In this document: positions 44,629 to 52,422 of the stretch, in pieces
Layout of the letters: each line of letters starts with the position of its first letter
How positions within the stretch are numbered: position 1 is the stretch's first letter
Assembly (NCBI RefSeq): GCF_022398315.1
Contig: NZ_JAKEVF010000001.1
Location: forward strand, 432,669-496,668
Origin: Shewanella sp. Isolate11
Lineage (GTDB): Bacteria > Pseudomonadota > Gammaproteobacteria > Enterobacterales > Shewanellaceae
Reading direction: 5' to 3'
Length of the DNA stretch: 64,000 bases
Notes under the pieces: model-generated
Told to the model about the DNA's origin: nothing
Databases searched by the model: none
Seen by the model: only the letters and a program-made list of their open reading frames with translations
Program-made: the position numbers and the translations under genes

Positions 44629-45150
44629 TTACATTGCTGGCTGTAAAATCAAATCGTTGTCTGCTTGCGCGCCTTTAATTTGAATGGCGACTTTATATTT
44701 TTTCACTGAGCCTGCAGCGGTATTTTCATCCCAATTTAGACCCGTAGCATCGAAGGTGTAACTGCCTTGTTCAGTTTCTTGCAATATGCCTTCACAATTG
44801 GCTGCGGCAGTGTCGCAATCGTAGCTGGTGGTAACATGCCAGCGCTTCCATGCTTTGGCTTTTGTTGACGAACTGCTGTCATCAGGAAAGCCGAAGTAGG
44901 TAATGTGATAATCTTGTGCATTAGTAATGGCTACCGCATCTGCGTCGCTTAAGTTGAAGCTTAAAGCTCCACTAACACCATCGAAACTCACTAACTCAAG
45001 GTTTATCGAAGTCGCATCTTTAATATCAACACTATCTGTGACTTCTACGGGTGGGGGGGTGACAACGACTTCTTCATCTGCATCGTCGCTACCACAGCCT
45101 GTACATATTAATAAAGAGCCCAATAGGCCGGTTATCAGTTTGTTATTCAT
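44629..45150 (-). CDS. Lipoprotein resembling the N-terminal domain of OmcA/MtrC-type cytochromes
   Basis: 173-residue predicted lipoprotein: signal MNNKLITGLLGSLLICTGC with C19 as the acylated residue, then an acidic linker (SDDADEEVVVTPPPVEV). The remaining 135 or so residues are beta-rich (INLELVSFDGVSGALSFNLSD ... YHITYFGFPDD ... KRWHVTTSYDCD ... GSYTFDATGLNWDE). Phrases like LELVSFD-G and GSYTFDA recall the first, haem-free beta-barrel domain of OmcA/MtrC decahaem lipoproteins, but no CxxCH is present and the chain ends where haems would begin. It starts 9 bp after the split-Soret cytochrome gene and is co-transcribed. Confidence 0.75.
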   Translation of the reverse strand: MNNKLITGLLGSLLICTGCGSDDADEEVVVTPPPVEVTDSVDIKDATSINLELVSFDGVSGALSFNLSDADAVAITNAQDYHITYFGFPDDSSSSTKAKAWKRWHVTTSYDCDTAAANCEGILQETEQGSYTFDATGLNWDENTAAGSVKKYKVAIQIKGAQADNDLILQPAM

Positions 45151-45159
45151 GAGGACTCC

Positions 45160-45981
45160 TTAGTTAAAGTGTCCGGTATGGCATGTGGTACATTCCATAT
45201 CAGTTTTAACGCTGGCAGCACTGCCCATTGTTGAGTCAACACCATGACAGCTCTGACAGTTTTGTGCATCCGCTGAAGGTTTAGATTCGGATAGCGCGGC
45301 AATATCTTCACCATTGTAAGCACGGTTGAGTAGCTCGACTAAGTGATAGGCTATAGAAGCTGATAGACGCTTACAACGCTCGCCTTTTTCAGCAAAAGTT
45401 AACCCTGAAGCTTTAGACCAGTTACTGATTGAAGAGTGGCAAAGTACGCTGTTGGCGATAGAGGAAGCACCTACAAGCGCTGTTTTTTCTGCGGTAGAGC
45501 CTATGCCTGCAACAAACTCATCACTTGAAAAAGGCAGCTCTTCATTTTCATAGTAACGGAAAGTTGCGCCGATCACGGCTGAGTTTTGACCGTTTAGGTC
45601 ATCGAGAATATTGACTAACATACCTGTGGCGTTAATGTTGCCACATACAGTACCTTGAGCAGCAATACCCGCTGCGCCATAGCCTGCAATGGCCGTTGGG
45701 ATAGTGGCGAATTTTGCCGCATCGGCACTGGAAGAATTAGCCAGCATAGTTACTAAAGCGTGGAATACCTGATGCATACATCCGCCGCCTGTTTCATAAG
45801 CCAGCTTAGCTGTAGCCATAGCATCCAGCGGTACATACTTTAATTTGTCGCCCAATTCTAAGCGAAAGTTTCCTTGCGCATCCGTTCCTGCAAAGGCAGA
45901 GGTTCCCATTAATGTTGCACCGGCAGCCGCTGTGCTGATACCAATAATTTTGGTGAGTGCTTGGCGTCTATTTATTGTCAT
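45160..45981 (-). CDS. Split-Soret type dihaem cytochrome c with Tat signal
   Basis: 273-residue exported redox protein. The N-terminus NRRQALTKIIGISTAAAGA is a twin-arginine signal (R5R6). Two c-haem motifs sit at the very C-terminus, CQSCH (242-246) and CTTCH (264-268). The main domain has four further cysteines, C68 in GGGCMHQVFH, C113, C181 and C203, which fits the C_GCAxxG_C_C / split-Soret family, where an iron-sulfur cluster accompanies two haems. I recognise it as the Shewanella split-Soret cytochrome annotated in this gene neighbourhood. It begins the two-gene operon with the lipoprotein and faces two CRP-like sites. The electron donor and acceptor are unknown. Confidence 0.86.
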   Translation of the reverse strand: MTINRRQALTKIIGISTAAAGATLMGTSAFAGTDAQGNFRLELGDKLKYVPLDAMATAKLAYETGGGCMHQVFHALVTMLANSSSADAAKFATIPTAIAGYGAAGIAAQGTVCGNINATGMLVNILDDLNGQNSAVIGATFRYYENEELPFSSDEFVAGIGSTAEKTALVGASSIANSVLCHSSISNWSKASGLTFAEKGERCKRLSASIAYHLVELLNRAYNGEDIAALSESKPSADAQNCQSCHGVDSTMGSAASVKTDMECTTCHTGHFN

Positions 45982-46207
45982 GAAAGTGTCCTCACATGGA
46001 TAGTGTTATTTAATAATTATTTGATAAAAAATGTTGATGAAAAATGTTTGCACCTAGAAGGTTGGAGCCATTGTGGGAGGTGAGAACTGCAAATAGTGTG
46101 ATGGCAAGCTAATGAAGCTTGCCAATGAATTATGAGTTTTTTGATTGGGTTCTGTATCGGTTTGGTAGATTAATCGAGCCACATCTACACTGTAAAAACG
46201 CTTGTGG

Positions 46208-46223
46208 TGTGACAGGGGTCACC
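46208..46223. promoter_or_regulatory. CRP-like site 1 in the divergent cytochrome/regulator region
   Basis: TGTGACAGGGGTCACC matches TGTGA-N6-TCACA at 9 of 10 defined positions. It is about 227 bp from the cytochrome start and about 217 bp from the regulator start in the 458-bp divergent gap 45982-46439. CRP controls anaerobic respiration genes in Shewanella (established), which suits a cytochrome operon. Apart from these two sites I see no gene in the gap. Confidence 0.6.
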
Positions 46224-46295
46224 TTATTTGGCTCATTCATGTTAATTCATCAATATTAAGCCATGTCGTTAACTGTAAATTATTGCCATGAAGAG

Positions 46296-46311
46296 TGTGA
46301 TATCGATCTCA
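46296..46311. promoter_or_regulatory. CRP-like site 2 in the divergent cytochrome/regulator region
   Basis: TGTGATATCGATCTCA matches TGTGA-N6-TCACA at 9 of 10 defined positions. It lies about 130 bp before the second ToxR-like gene. Confidence 0.6.
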
Positions 46312-46439
46312 TATGTGAAAAATCTAATGCTTAATTTTATTTGAATACCATAACAATTCTAAGGAAATAGAGGCGATCACAGAATTTTTTGGCCAGTTTA
46401 AATAAGCTGTCTGGGTTACTGATGACAGGGTAGATAGCA

Positions 46440-47240
46440 ATGCAATTAGGTGATTGCCTATTTGATAGCCAAAGAGGGCTGCTGACCAATCAACTGAATG
46501 GTGATGTGTGGCATTTACCTCGTGCCGAATTACAGGTGTTAAGTTTACTTGTTGCCAATAAGAATAAAATTGTCTCCAAGGAGAAGCTTGGTGTTGGCGA
46601 TGAAGATCATCCTGCATTAAGTGATTCATCGGTAACGCGTGCCGTATTTATGCTGCGCTCTTTTTTAGGGCCGATGCATGAGCATATGATCGAAACCGTA
46701 AAGGGGAAAGGCTATCGTTTAAAGATAGATAAACGTCTCAACGTTTCGACTTCCAGACTGATTGGCCATAAAGTCGATAGATACTATCAGGCTTGCATTA
46801 CCTGGTTATTCGGTAAATATCATCGCAAGTTTAAAGCTTGGGTAGGCGTGTTGGTTCTACTATTGGCTGTGGGCGTTGCACTGCAATGGTATTATGCTGA
46901 TCATCAGAAACCCCTGCATACTCAGCCTTTTTCTCGCCAGGTGATCACCTTAGATTCTGGGCAGCAAATCGAAATCATTAGCTATTCAAAGTCGAATACC
47001 AATAACCGTTCTTTAATCGACTTATCTGAACGCCTATCGCAAGATTTTGCCTTGTGCCATAACACGCCTTGGCGTCAGATCTACTTGTCTTTATCTCATG
47101 ATAAGCAGGTTTTTAATATCACCATGCGTGGCGAGAAGATGGGCTTATCTTTAGTGAGAAACCTGAAGTTAACGGATTACCGCCAGCAAAAATCCTTTAT
47201 TTCTAAGCTGTGGTTCGATGAGGTATCGCTCTGTGAATAG
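46440..47240 (+). CDS. ToxR-like membrane winged-helix regulator (pair 2)
   Basis: 266-residue paralogue of the regulator at 43166. Winged helix at about 1-97 (MQLGDCLFDSQRGLLTNQ; LPRAELQVLSLLVANKNKIVSKEKL; SVTRAVFMLRSFLG; MIETVKGKGYRLKID), TM helix at about 134-152, periplasmic domain with C206 and C265 exactly 59 apart as in pair 1. The W-x-x-[IM][FY]-x-SLS-x-D-x-x-V-x-NI phrase is shared by both periplasmic domains. It is divergent from the cytochrome operon, so both units may share regulation. The following gene overlaps it by 23 bp. Confidence 0.85.
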   Translation: MQLGDCLFDSQRGLLTNQLNGDVWHLPRAELQVLSLLVANKNKIVSKEKLGVGDEDHPALSDSSVTRAVFMLRSFLGPMHEHMIETVKGKGYRLKIDKRLNVSTSRLIGHKVDRYYQACITWLFGKYHRKFKAWVGVLVLLLAVGVALQWYYADHQKPLHTQPFSRQVITLDSGQQIEIISYSKSNTNNRSLIDLSERLSQDFALCHNTPWRQIYLSLSHDKQVFNITMRGEKMGLSLVRNLKLTDYRQQKSFISKLWFDEVSLCE

Positions 47241-47754
47241 AAGAGTATTGTGGAGTATTAACCTAGTTGTATTACTGCTATTGCTGGTAAGCATTACCGT
47301 TAGTTATCGCTATCTATTTCCCTCTAAATCATTAATGCTCAGTTGTAGCTCTGAGCTATTCGATACCCCTTATGTGAAAAGCGATGACGGTCGCCACTAT
47401 TTGTTGGTGGATATCATGGCGAAATCTCAGCAGGCACAGATTAATTACCGCTATTTTAATCTCGATGGTAGCTCGGCAGGTACCATTCGTATGCAGGGCA
47501 AACTGCTTGATTATGATGAACAAGCTGAACGTTTTAATTTCTCTGTTTACACTAAAGAGGAGAGTGATCATAATCAGGTAGAGGAGATGCCACGGCATAT
47601 GCAATACCTGTCTTATATCAGTTCCTTCAACTTAGACAGCAAAGGCATGCATAACTTGTCTATCGAGTTATTAGATTTCGACCAACATCGAGATTACGCC
47701 GTGGTGCTGTTTCAACCCAGCAATACCGTATGTGGTTGCCGTCTAGTGCATTAA
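47218..47754 (+). CDS. ToxS/FidL-like periplasmic partner (pair 2)
   Basis: 178-residue bitopic protein: basic N-terminus, TM helix at about 11-30 (LWSINLVVLLLLLVSITVSY), periplasmic domain with C43, C172 and C174. The phrase YAVVLFQPSNTVCGC aligns with YAVLQFCPGNSLWIC of the pair-1 partner, so the two partners are also paralogues. ATG at 47218 overlaps the regulator gene by 23 bp; a GTG at 47233 in the same frame is an alternative start with an 8-bp overlap. Function as a stabiliser or sensor partner is inferred from the ToxRS and MarT-FidL precedents. Confidence 0.78.
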   Translation: MRYRSVNRRVLWSINLVVLLLLLVSITVSYRYLFPSKSLMLSCSSELFDTPYVKSDDGRHYLLVDIMAKSQQAQINYRYFNLDGSSAGTIRMQGKLLDYDEQAERFNFSVYTKEESDHNQVEEMPRHMQYLSYISSFNLDSKGMHNLSIELLDFDQHRDYAVVLFQPSNTVCGCRLVH

Positions 47755-47810
47755 TTTCCTCAACTAGATAACGAGTCTATCAATCTATTACTCTGGTTAT
47801 TTGAGGTTTT

Positions 47811-49220
47811 GTGTCTAAGGTCAATGTAAAGCGTGAAGAGTCGCTGTCGATAAAATTTACCCACCAGATGGAAGAGGGGGATCATCGACGCTTAGATCTG
47901 TATTTTTTTCTGCCTACCGAGATGGGGATTAACCCACAAAGCCTAGACGAAGAGGAATATTACCACTCAGCCATTGTTGGGCGTCGTTCTTACTACTCAT
48001 CTGGCTTACACCTCCCCTTAGTGCAAGGGCGATTTATCAGCCAGAATAAGCGTACCGTGGAAGAGTTTCGACTCTATCTCAACCTGTTTGCCTATCAATT
48101 TGCAGTCGCCATTGAGACTGATCGTAAAGAGCTGTCACAAATCGACGATGTCGCTCAGTTTTATAGTGCGCTTAAAGATCTCAGTGAAATTGTGACTCAG
48201 TTGCTGAAGAAGTTTCGTCGTAATGAACCAAGTGAGCCTAAATGGAAGCATTATTTCGAGAATTCAGATAATTACTTATCTTGGTTTTGTGAACAACAGT
48301 TGTTGAAACTCATGGCTCATGCGCCACGTAGCAGCGATTATAGTGACATCATTGAAGAGGTGTTAACCCTGTGTCGTAATGAGCGCAGCTATCGTGAATC
48401 TAAAGATTACAACTCATCACAAACCAAAGACGACCCTAACCGTATCTCCAATAAAATGTTGCTACTACGCCGTTTGATCCAGCAAGGGGTAGTACTCAAA
48501 GAGGAGTTAAAGACCTTAGGCGTGGGGCTGAAAAAACTCACCACAGGTATCGCAACCGGCTTTGTAATGTTAGTGGTGTCGGCGTTGATCATTAAGGCAC
48601 AAGGGGTGTTTAGTGGCCTGACACTGTCGTTGGTGCTGACGCTTGCGGTGATTTATGGCTTTCGTGAAATATTTAAAGAGGATATCCGCAACGCTTTATG
48701 GCGCATGATCCAAAAAGGGCGACCTCGCTGGAGCAGGATATTAAGAGATACCACAAGTCAGGCGGTGATCGGTCGCCAGCTGGTGTGGATCGATTTTATC
48801 AAGCGTAAAGATCTTCCTAGTGAGATTGATGAGATCCTCAATCAACGTCATAGCCAGAATAAGGTGGATGCCGATATTTTGCATTACGGTATCAGCTCAC
48901 GAATATCGCAAAAAGGTTTCTTGGCGGGCTATTCGACCATACAAGAGCAGGTCAACTTTAGCTTAGTGCCCTTTGCTCGCTATCTTGAGCGGGGCAAGGC
49001 AAAGATATATAAAGAAGCCGATGGGAAGATAAGCAGTGATTCGGTGGAGCGACGTTACCAAGTGTATTTAGTGTTAAGACTGACAGAAGGACGAGAAAAT
49101 CCACAGTTTGCCCGCTATAAGATCATTATGAATCGTTCGAGTATTATCGAAATTACCGAGAGTAAATTGCCCGATGGTGTTGAGCCTATTGGCAGCGAAC
49201 TTACTGAAGAGACAAAGTAA
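47811..49220 (+). CDS. Hypothetical protein with central transmembrane hairpin
   Basis: 469-residue protein that I do not recognise. A mostly polar N-terminal region of about 245 residues (many Arg, Glu and Tyr: RRLDLYFFLPTEMGIN, NLFAYQFAVAIETDRKELSQ) is followed by a TM hairpin at about 247-285 (IATGFVMLVVSALIIKA, LTLSLVLTLAVIYGF). A cytoplasmic C-terminal region follows. Start GTG at 47811 has TTGAGG before it. It follows the second ToxR-like pair by 56 bp in the same direction and may be co-transcribed. Its stop codon lies in a 65-bp inverted-repeat element. Confidence 0.72.
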   Translation: MSKVNVKREESLSIKFTHQMEEGDHRRLDLYFFLPTEMGINPQSLDEEEYYHSAIVGRRSYYSSGLHLPLVQGRFISQNKRTVEEFRLYLNLFAYQFAVAIETDRKELSQIDDVAQFYSALKDLSEIVTQLLKKFRRNEPSEPKWKHYFENSDNYLSWFCEQQLLKLMAHAPRSSDYSDIIEEVLTLCRNERSYRESKDYNSSQTKDDPNRISNKMLLLRRLIQQGVVLKEELKTLGVGLKKLTTGIATGFVMLVVSALIIKAQGVFSGLTLSLVLTLAVIYGFREIFKEDIRNALWRMIQKGRPRWSRILRDTTSQAVIGRQLVWIDFIKRKDLPSEIDEILNQRHSQNKVDADILHYGISSRISQKGFLAGYSTIQEQVNFSLVPFARYLERGKAKIYKEADGKISSDSVERRYQVYLVLRLTEGRENPQFARYKIIMNRSSIIEITESKLPDGVEPIGSELTEETK

Positions 49221-49284
49221 TACCAATCGGTATCAGAAGCACTAAATTCTCGCAGAGCGATCTCCTCTTTATACTGATTGGTAT
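49220..49284. repeat. 65-bp MITE-like element with ATACCAATCGGTAT ends
   Basis: ATACCAATCGGTAT (49220-49233) and ATACTGATTGGTAT (49271-49284) are terminal inverted repeats with 13 of 14 matches. The left end shares its first base with the stop codon of the upstream gene. The same 14-mer end is seen alone at 9954-9967. Confidence 0.6.
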
Positions 49285-49309
49285 AGTGACGGAAAGTTCG
49301 GCTCAAAAG

Positions 49310-49339
49310 AAAAGGCACTTAATCGATAAGTGCCTTTTT
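49310..49339. terminator. Bidirectional terminator between convergent genes
   Basis: AAAAGGCACTTA (49310-49321) and TAAGTGCCTTTT (49327-49338) form a 12-bp stem with a 5-nt loop; A and T tracts on either side. Confidence 0.9.
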
Positions 49340-49356
49340 AGTTTCAAAATGGCAGC

Positions 49357-51573
49357 TTAGGACTGGCGGGTAAAGGCCTGACAGATGTTTTTCTCACCAA
49401 TCTGTTTAGCCCGCTTAAGTGCCACTTCGGCATTGTTGATGTATTGCTCTAAGGTTTGCTCTGGCTGATAACTGGCGATCCCCATACATATACCCGCGCC
49501 TAAACCTATTTCGTTTAGACTATCAAGGGTGCTCAAGGCGAAGTGGTGTGCTTCATCGGAATGAGTATTCGGCATGATGACAATTAGCTTACCCAGCTGC
49601 CAGTGGGACATTTGATAGCCTGATGGCAACGATTTTAGAATGTGGATCTCCACTTCACGCTGACGGCTTTCTAACTGGCCAATATCGCTCATGTGGCTGA
49701 GCATGCTTTCTGCAGTAATGTCTAATAACAACAGGCTGGAGTCTTCACGGCTGGCCTTGTCCAGACCGCTGAAATAATCTTCCAGATCTTTGTGATTAAT
49801 CAAGATGGTACTGCGATGTGGCATAAACTCACCGCGGTGCTGATCAAGGTAATTCTGGGAGCAGGACTCTAATGTACACACAATATATTCCACTTCACCG
49901 GCTTGATCTAAATGGCCTTTAAGTGTCGCCTGCAGGCTGTTGTTTTCTTTACTGTCAGGATTGCAAAGCACTTGCCCCTTCCAGGTGCCTTGTAATTGCA
50001 GCTGTTGAACAATTCGCGACCATTGGGTTTCGATGTCATTGTTGAGCAGTTGAGTGAGTTTTTTATCGCTGACATCATGAATTGCAAACAGCTGTAAAAA
50101 TTCGTCGTTGCTTAATAGCAAATCACCATTGGCTTGCAACAAGGCGCTGGCTACGGCGTTGTCGTTGAGTAATTGACTCAAATGAGCCTGTTGTTGCACT
50201 TGCTTTAGCTGAGAAATATCTTCGAAGGTGACCACCAAATAGCTGCCTTTCTTATTACGGCGCTTAGATTGGCTGACGGTAACCGACAGACTACAACCAT
50301 ATTGCTCTTCAAAATCGATAACACTATGCCATTTATTATTCTTTTGGAGTTGCTCGATGATCTCGCCGTATTGATCATTTTCCAGTTGCAAAATGCGCTG
50401 TAAATTCCGATCGGAAAGTTCATCTAAAGGCATGCTCAGCAGCTTTGCGGCTTTTTCATTCGCTGTAACCACACGGTTGTTTTCATTGACGATAATGCAG
50501 CCGATATCGCTGCTAAATAACCTATTGGCTAGCTCGATGCTAAATTCTCTTGAACGTTGACCAATGCGATAAGCATGGCTGAGGAAGATCAACAGGATCC
50601 CGAGTAAGGTCATCACTATGGCACCCACAATCAGCACATTGCTCCAGTCGGAAAAGTTTTCCGCAATCTCACTGTTACGCACATAAGAAGCTAGATAGTA
50701 TTCGCGGCGAGTCTCATATTGCGTGGTTAACTCAATTTTTAAATATACGAAAGTGGCGTCGTCACCATGAAACTGACCAAAGTTGGTATTAGCCATTTTG
50801 CGCCACAAAGCCGGGTAGCTTTGGCGTAGGCTACCGCCCATTATGTCAGGAATACGATTAACGTTAAGCTTCTTATCGACACCAGCATAGATAAGCCCTT
50901 GGGTATCTAACATCAACAGCGGCGCTTCAAGTGCCGAGTATCCTGGCTTAATACTTTTCAACATGCGGCTCATGGACTGATAGGTCACTAGGTAACCGCG
51001 AATCGTCTGATCGGGATTTTCCAGCCACGCCAGCTGATACATGTAGGGCTCAAGTTTGCCATTGATTGGGATAAACTCTAGTGGCGAGGTATAGATTTCA
51101 GAGCCGCCCATATTGCGAGCGCCACCCAGTAATGAGGCGGGTAAAGGTTGGCGGCTAAATAAGTTAGTGGTGGAAAATTTAAATTCTCCTTGAGCATCGA
51201 ACAGGGCGATATCTAACAATTCCGGAGTATTGCCCGTCATACCTGTCCAGTTTTGCTGTAACTTTTTCTGCCTTTCTTCACTGGGAATCGTTAGGTAGCG
51301 TTTAAGTAACTCGGAGCTGGCAAACATTTGGGTTCTAAATTGCTGAAAGGAAACCCTGTCGGCTAGCAGGGTGCCGACGGTCTGCAGTTCACTATAACGC
51401 TGTGCCGCCCAATCTTCCTGAAGGCGACGCTCACCAATGGTGATAATGACCTTGGTGAGCAACACCATGCTAATCAGCAAAATAGTAATCTGGGTCGCCA
51501 CTGAAACAATACGTTGGGTTGACCAATGAAGCCCTTGGCCGGCGAGCAGCAGTTGAGTTTTTTGCTTCAGCAT
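49357..51573 (-). CDS. Membrane sensor with Cache-like, PAS and degenerate GGDEF domains
   Basis: 738-residue protein. TM1 at about 22-45 and TM2 at about 318-340 enclose a 270-residue periplasmic Cache-like domain. Two PAS domains follow (about 355-470, with ANRLFSSDIGCIIVNENNRVVTAN and WHSVIDFEEQYGCSLSV; and about 480-590). The last 150 residues have a GGDEF fold (LLLLDITAESMLSHM; AGICMGIASYQPEQTLEQYINNAEVALKRAK), but the active-site position reads WQLGKLIVIM instead of R-x-GGDEF. It is therefore a likely signalling protein without cyclase activity. Single-gene unit. Confidence 0.84.
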   Translation of the reverse strand: MLKQKTQLLLAGQGLHWSTQRIVSVATQITILLISMVLLTKVIITIGERRLQEDWAAQRYSELQTVGTLLADRVSFQQFRTQMFASSELLKRYLTIPSEERQKKLQQNWTGMTGNTPELLDIALFDAQGEFKFSTTNLFSRQPLPASLLGGARNMGGSEIYTSPLEFIPINGKLEPYMYQLAWLENPDQTIRGYLVTYQSMSRMLKSIKPGYSALEAPLLMLDTQGLIYAGVDKKLNVNRIPDIMGGSLRQSYPALWRKMANTNFGQFHGDDATFVYLKIELTTQYETRREYYLASYVRNSEIAENFSDWSNVLIVGAIVMTLLGILLIFLSHAYRIGQRSREFSIELANRLFSSDIGCIIVNENNRVVTANEKAAKLLSMPLDELSDRNLQRILQLENDQYGEIIEQLQKNNKWHSVIDFEEQYGCSLSVTVSQSKRRNKKGSYLVVTFEDISQLKQVQQQAHLSQLLNDNAVASALLQANGDLLLSNDEFLQLFAIHDVSDKKLTQLLNNDIETQWSRIVQQLQLQGTWKGQVLCNPDSKENNSLQATLKGHLDQAGEVEYIVCTLESCSQNYLDQHRGEFMPHRSTILINHKDLEDYFSGLDKASREDSSLLLLDITAESMLSHMSDIGQLESRQREVEIHILKSLPSGYQMSHWQLGKLIVIMPNTHSDEAHHFALSTLDSLNEIGLGAGICMGIASYQPEQTLEQYINNAEVALKRAKQIGEKNICQAFTRQS

Positions 51574-51668
51574 TGAGAGAGATTATTCCAAGTGATTTTG
51601 CGCTTATGTTAGCACGATTCTAGCGGCTTGTTACAGTCAGATACAAGGGCGATGAAGCTAGATTTACC

Positions 51669-52271
51669 TTATCCTACTATGCCTAAATGACGATGTTTAA
51701 ATTCGGCATTTGCTGATTCAACAAAGTCACGGCAACGTTCTATATTCACCCCTTCAAGCCCCTCAATGGCTGAGACTTGTACCTTATTGATGTAGTTTGG
51801 AGCTTGTCGAATAAATGCTCTGACTGCGGCATAAGAGTCCTTTAGTTTCGGCTGACAATGTTGCACATATGCCGTTTCGTTATCGGCATTCAGTGAGATA
51901 GACAGAGCATCAACCACTGGAGCAAGTTCGGGGAGTATATTACGTCGATGAAACAGGTTACCTAGGCCGTCGGTATTTACTCTGACTTGGCCGCCTAAAC
52001 GTTTTATCTCGCTGGCAACGGCTATCAAAGTGGCTAGATTTAAAGTGGGCTCACCGTATCCACAAAACACATATTCATCAAACTGGCTGACATCACCAAG
52101 CAATGGAATAAGCTCTTGGGCTGTGGGCTGGTGGTCTAGATCCAGTTGATATTCATGCACTTGTTTGCTGCCATTATGTTTAGGGCAAAATTGGCAACGA
52201 AGCGTGCAGCGACCAGTGATATTAAGGTAGCGGCTGTTACGAATATCATAAACGAGAGTGGATTGGCTCAT
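51669..52271 (-). CDS. TatD-associated radical SAM protein
   Basis: 200-residue radical SAM enzyme. The [4Fe-4S] motif is CTLRCQFC in NITGRCTLRCQFCPKHNG, followed by FCGYGEPTLN (the SAM-binding GGE-like motif) and VRVNTDGLGNLFHRR, which is typical of the small group usually found beside or fused to TatD nucleases. Its substrate is unknown. No tatD gene lies in this window, so the usual partner is absent locally. It is a single gene between the GGDEF-like sensor and the RND operon. Distinct neighbours make co-transcription with them unlikely. Confidence 0.85.
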   Translation of the reverse strand: MSQSTLVYDIRNSRYLNITGRCTLRCQFCPKHNGSKQVHEYQLDLDHQPTAQELIPLLGDVSQFDEYVFCGYGEPTLNLATLIAVASEIKRLGGQVRVNTDGLGNLFHRRNILPELAPVVDALSISLNADNETAYVQHCQPKLKDSYAAVRAFIRQAPNYINKVQVSAIEGLEGVNIERCRDFVESANAEFKHRHLGIVG

Positions 52272-52341
52272 GGTTGAATTTTCACGGTGAACAATGAGTA
52301 CAGTGTAACGGGCTTGGCTAATATAAAATGTTGCTTAGATC

Positions 52342-52365
52342 AAAAAGGGAGGCAATGCCTCCCTT
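52342..52365 (-). terminator. Terminator of the RND efflux operon
   Basis: AAGGGAGGC (52345-52353) and GCCTCCCTT (52357-52365) with a 3-nt loop; on the minus strand the T run follows the stem. Confidence 0.87.
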
Positions 52366-52422
52366 CTTCAATCAACCTAATTCTGTAAATTTGGTGTCGG
52401 TACACCTGATTTATAATAAATT

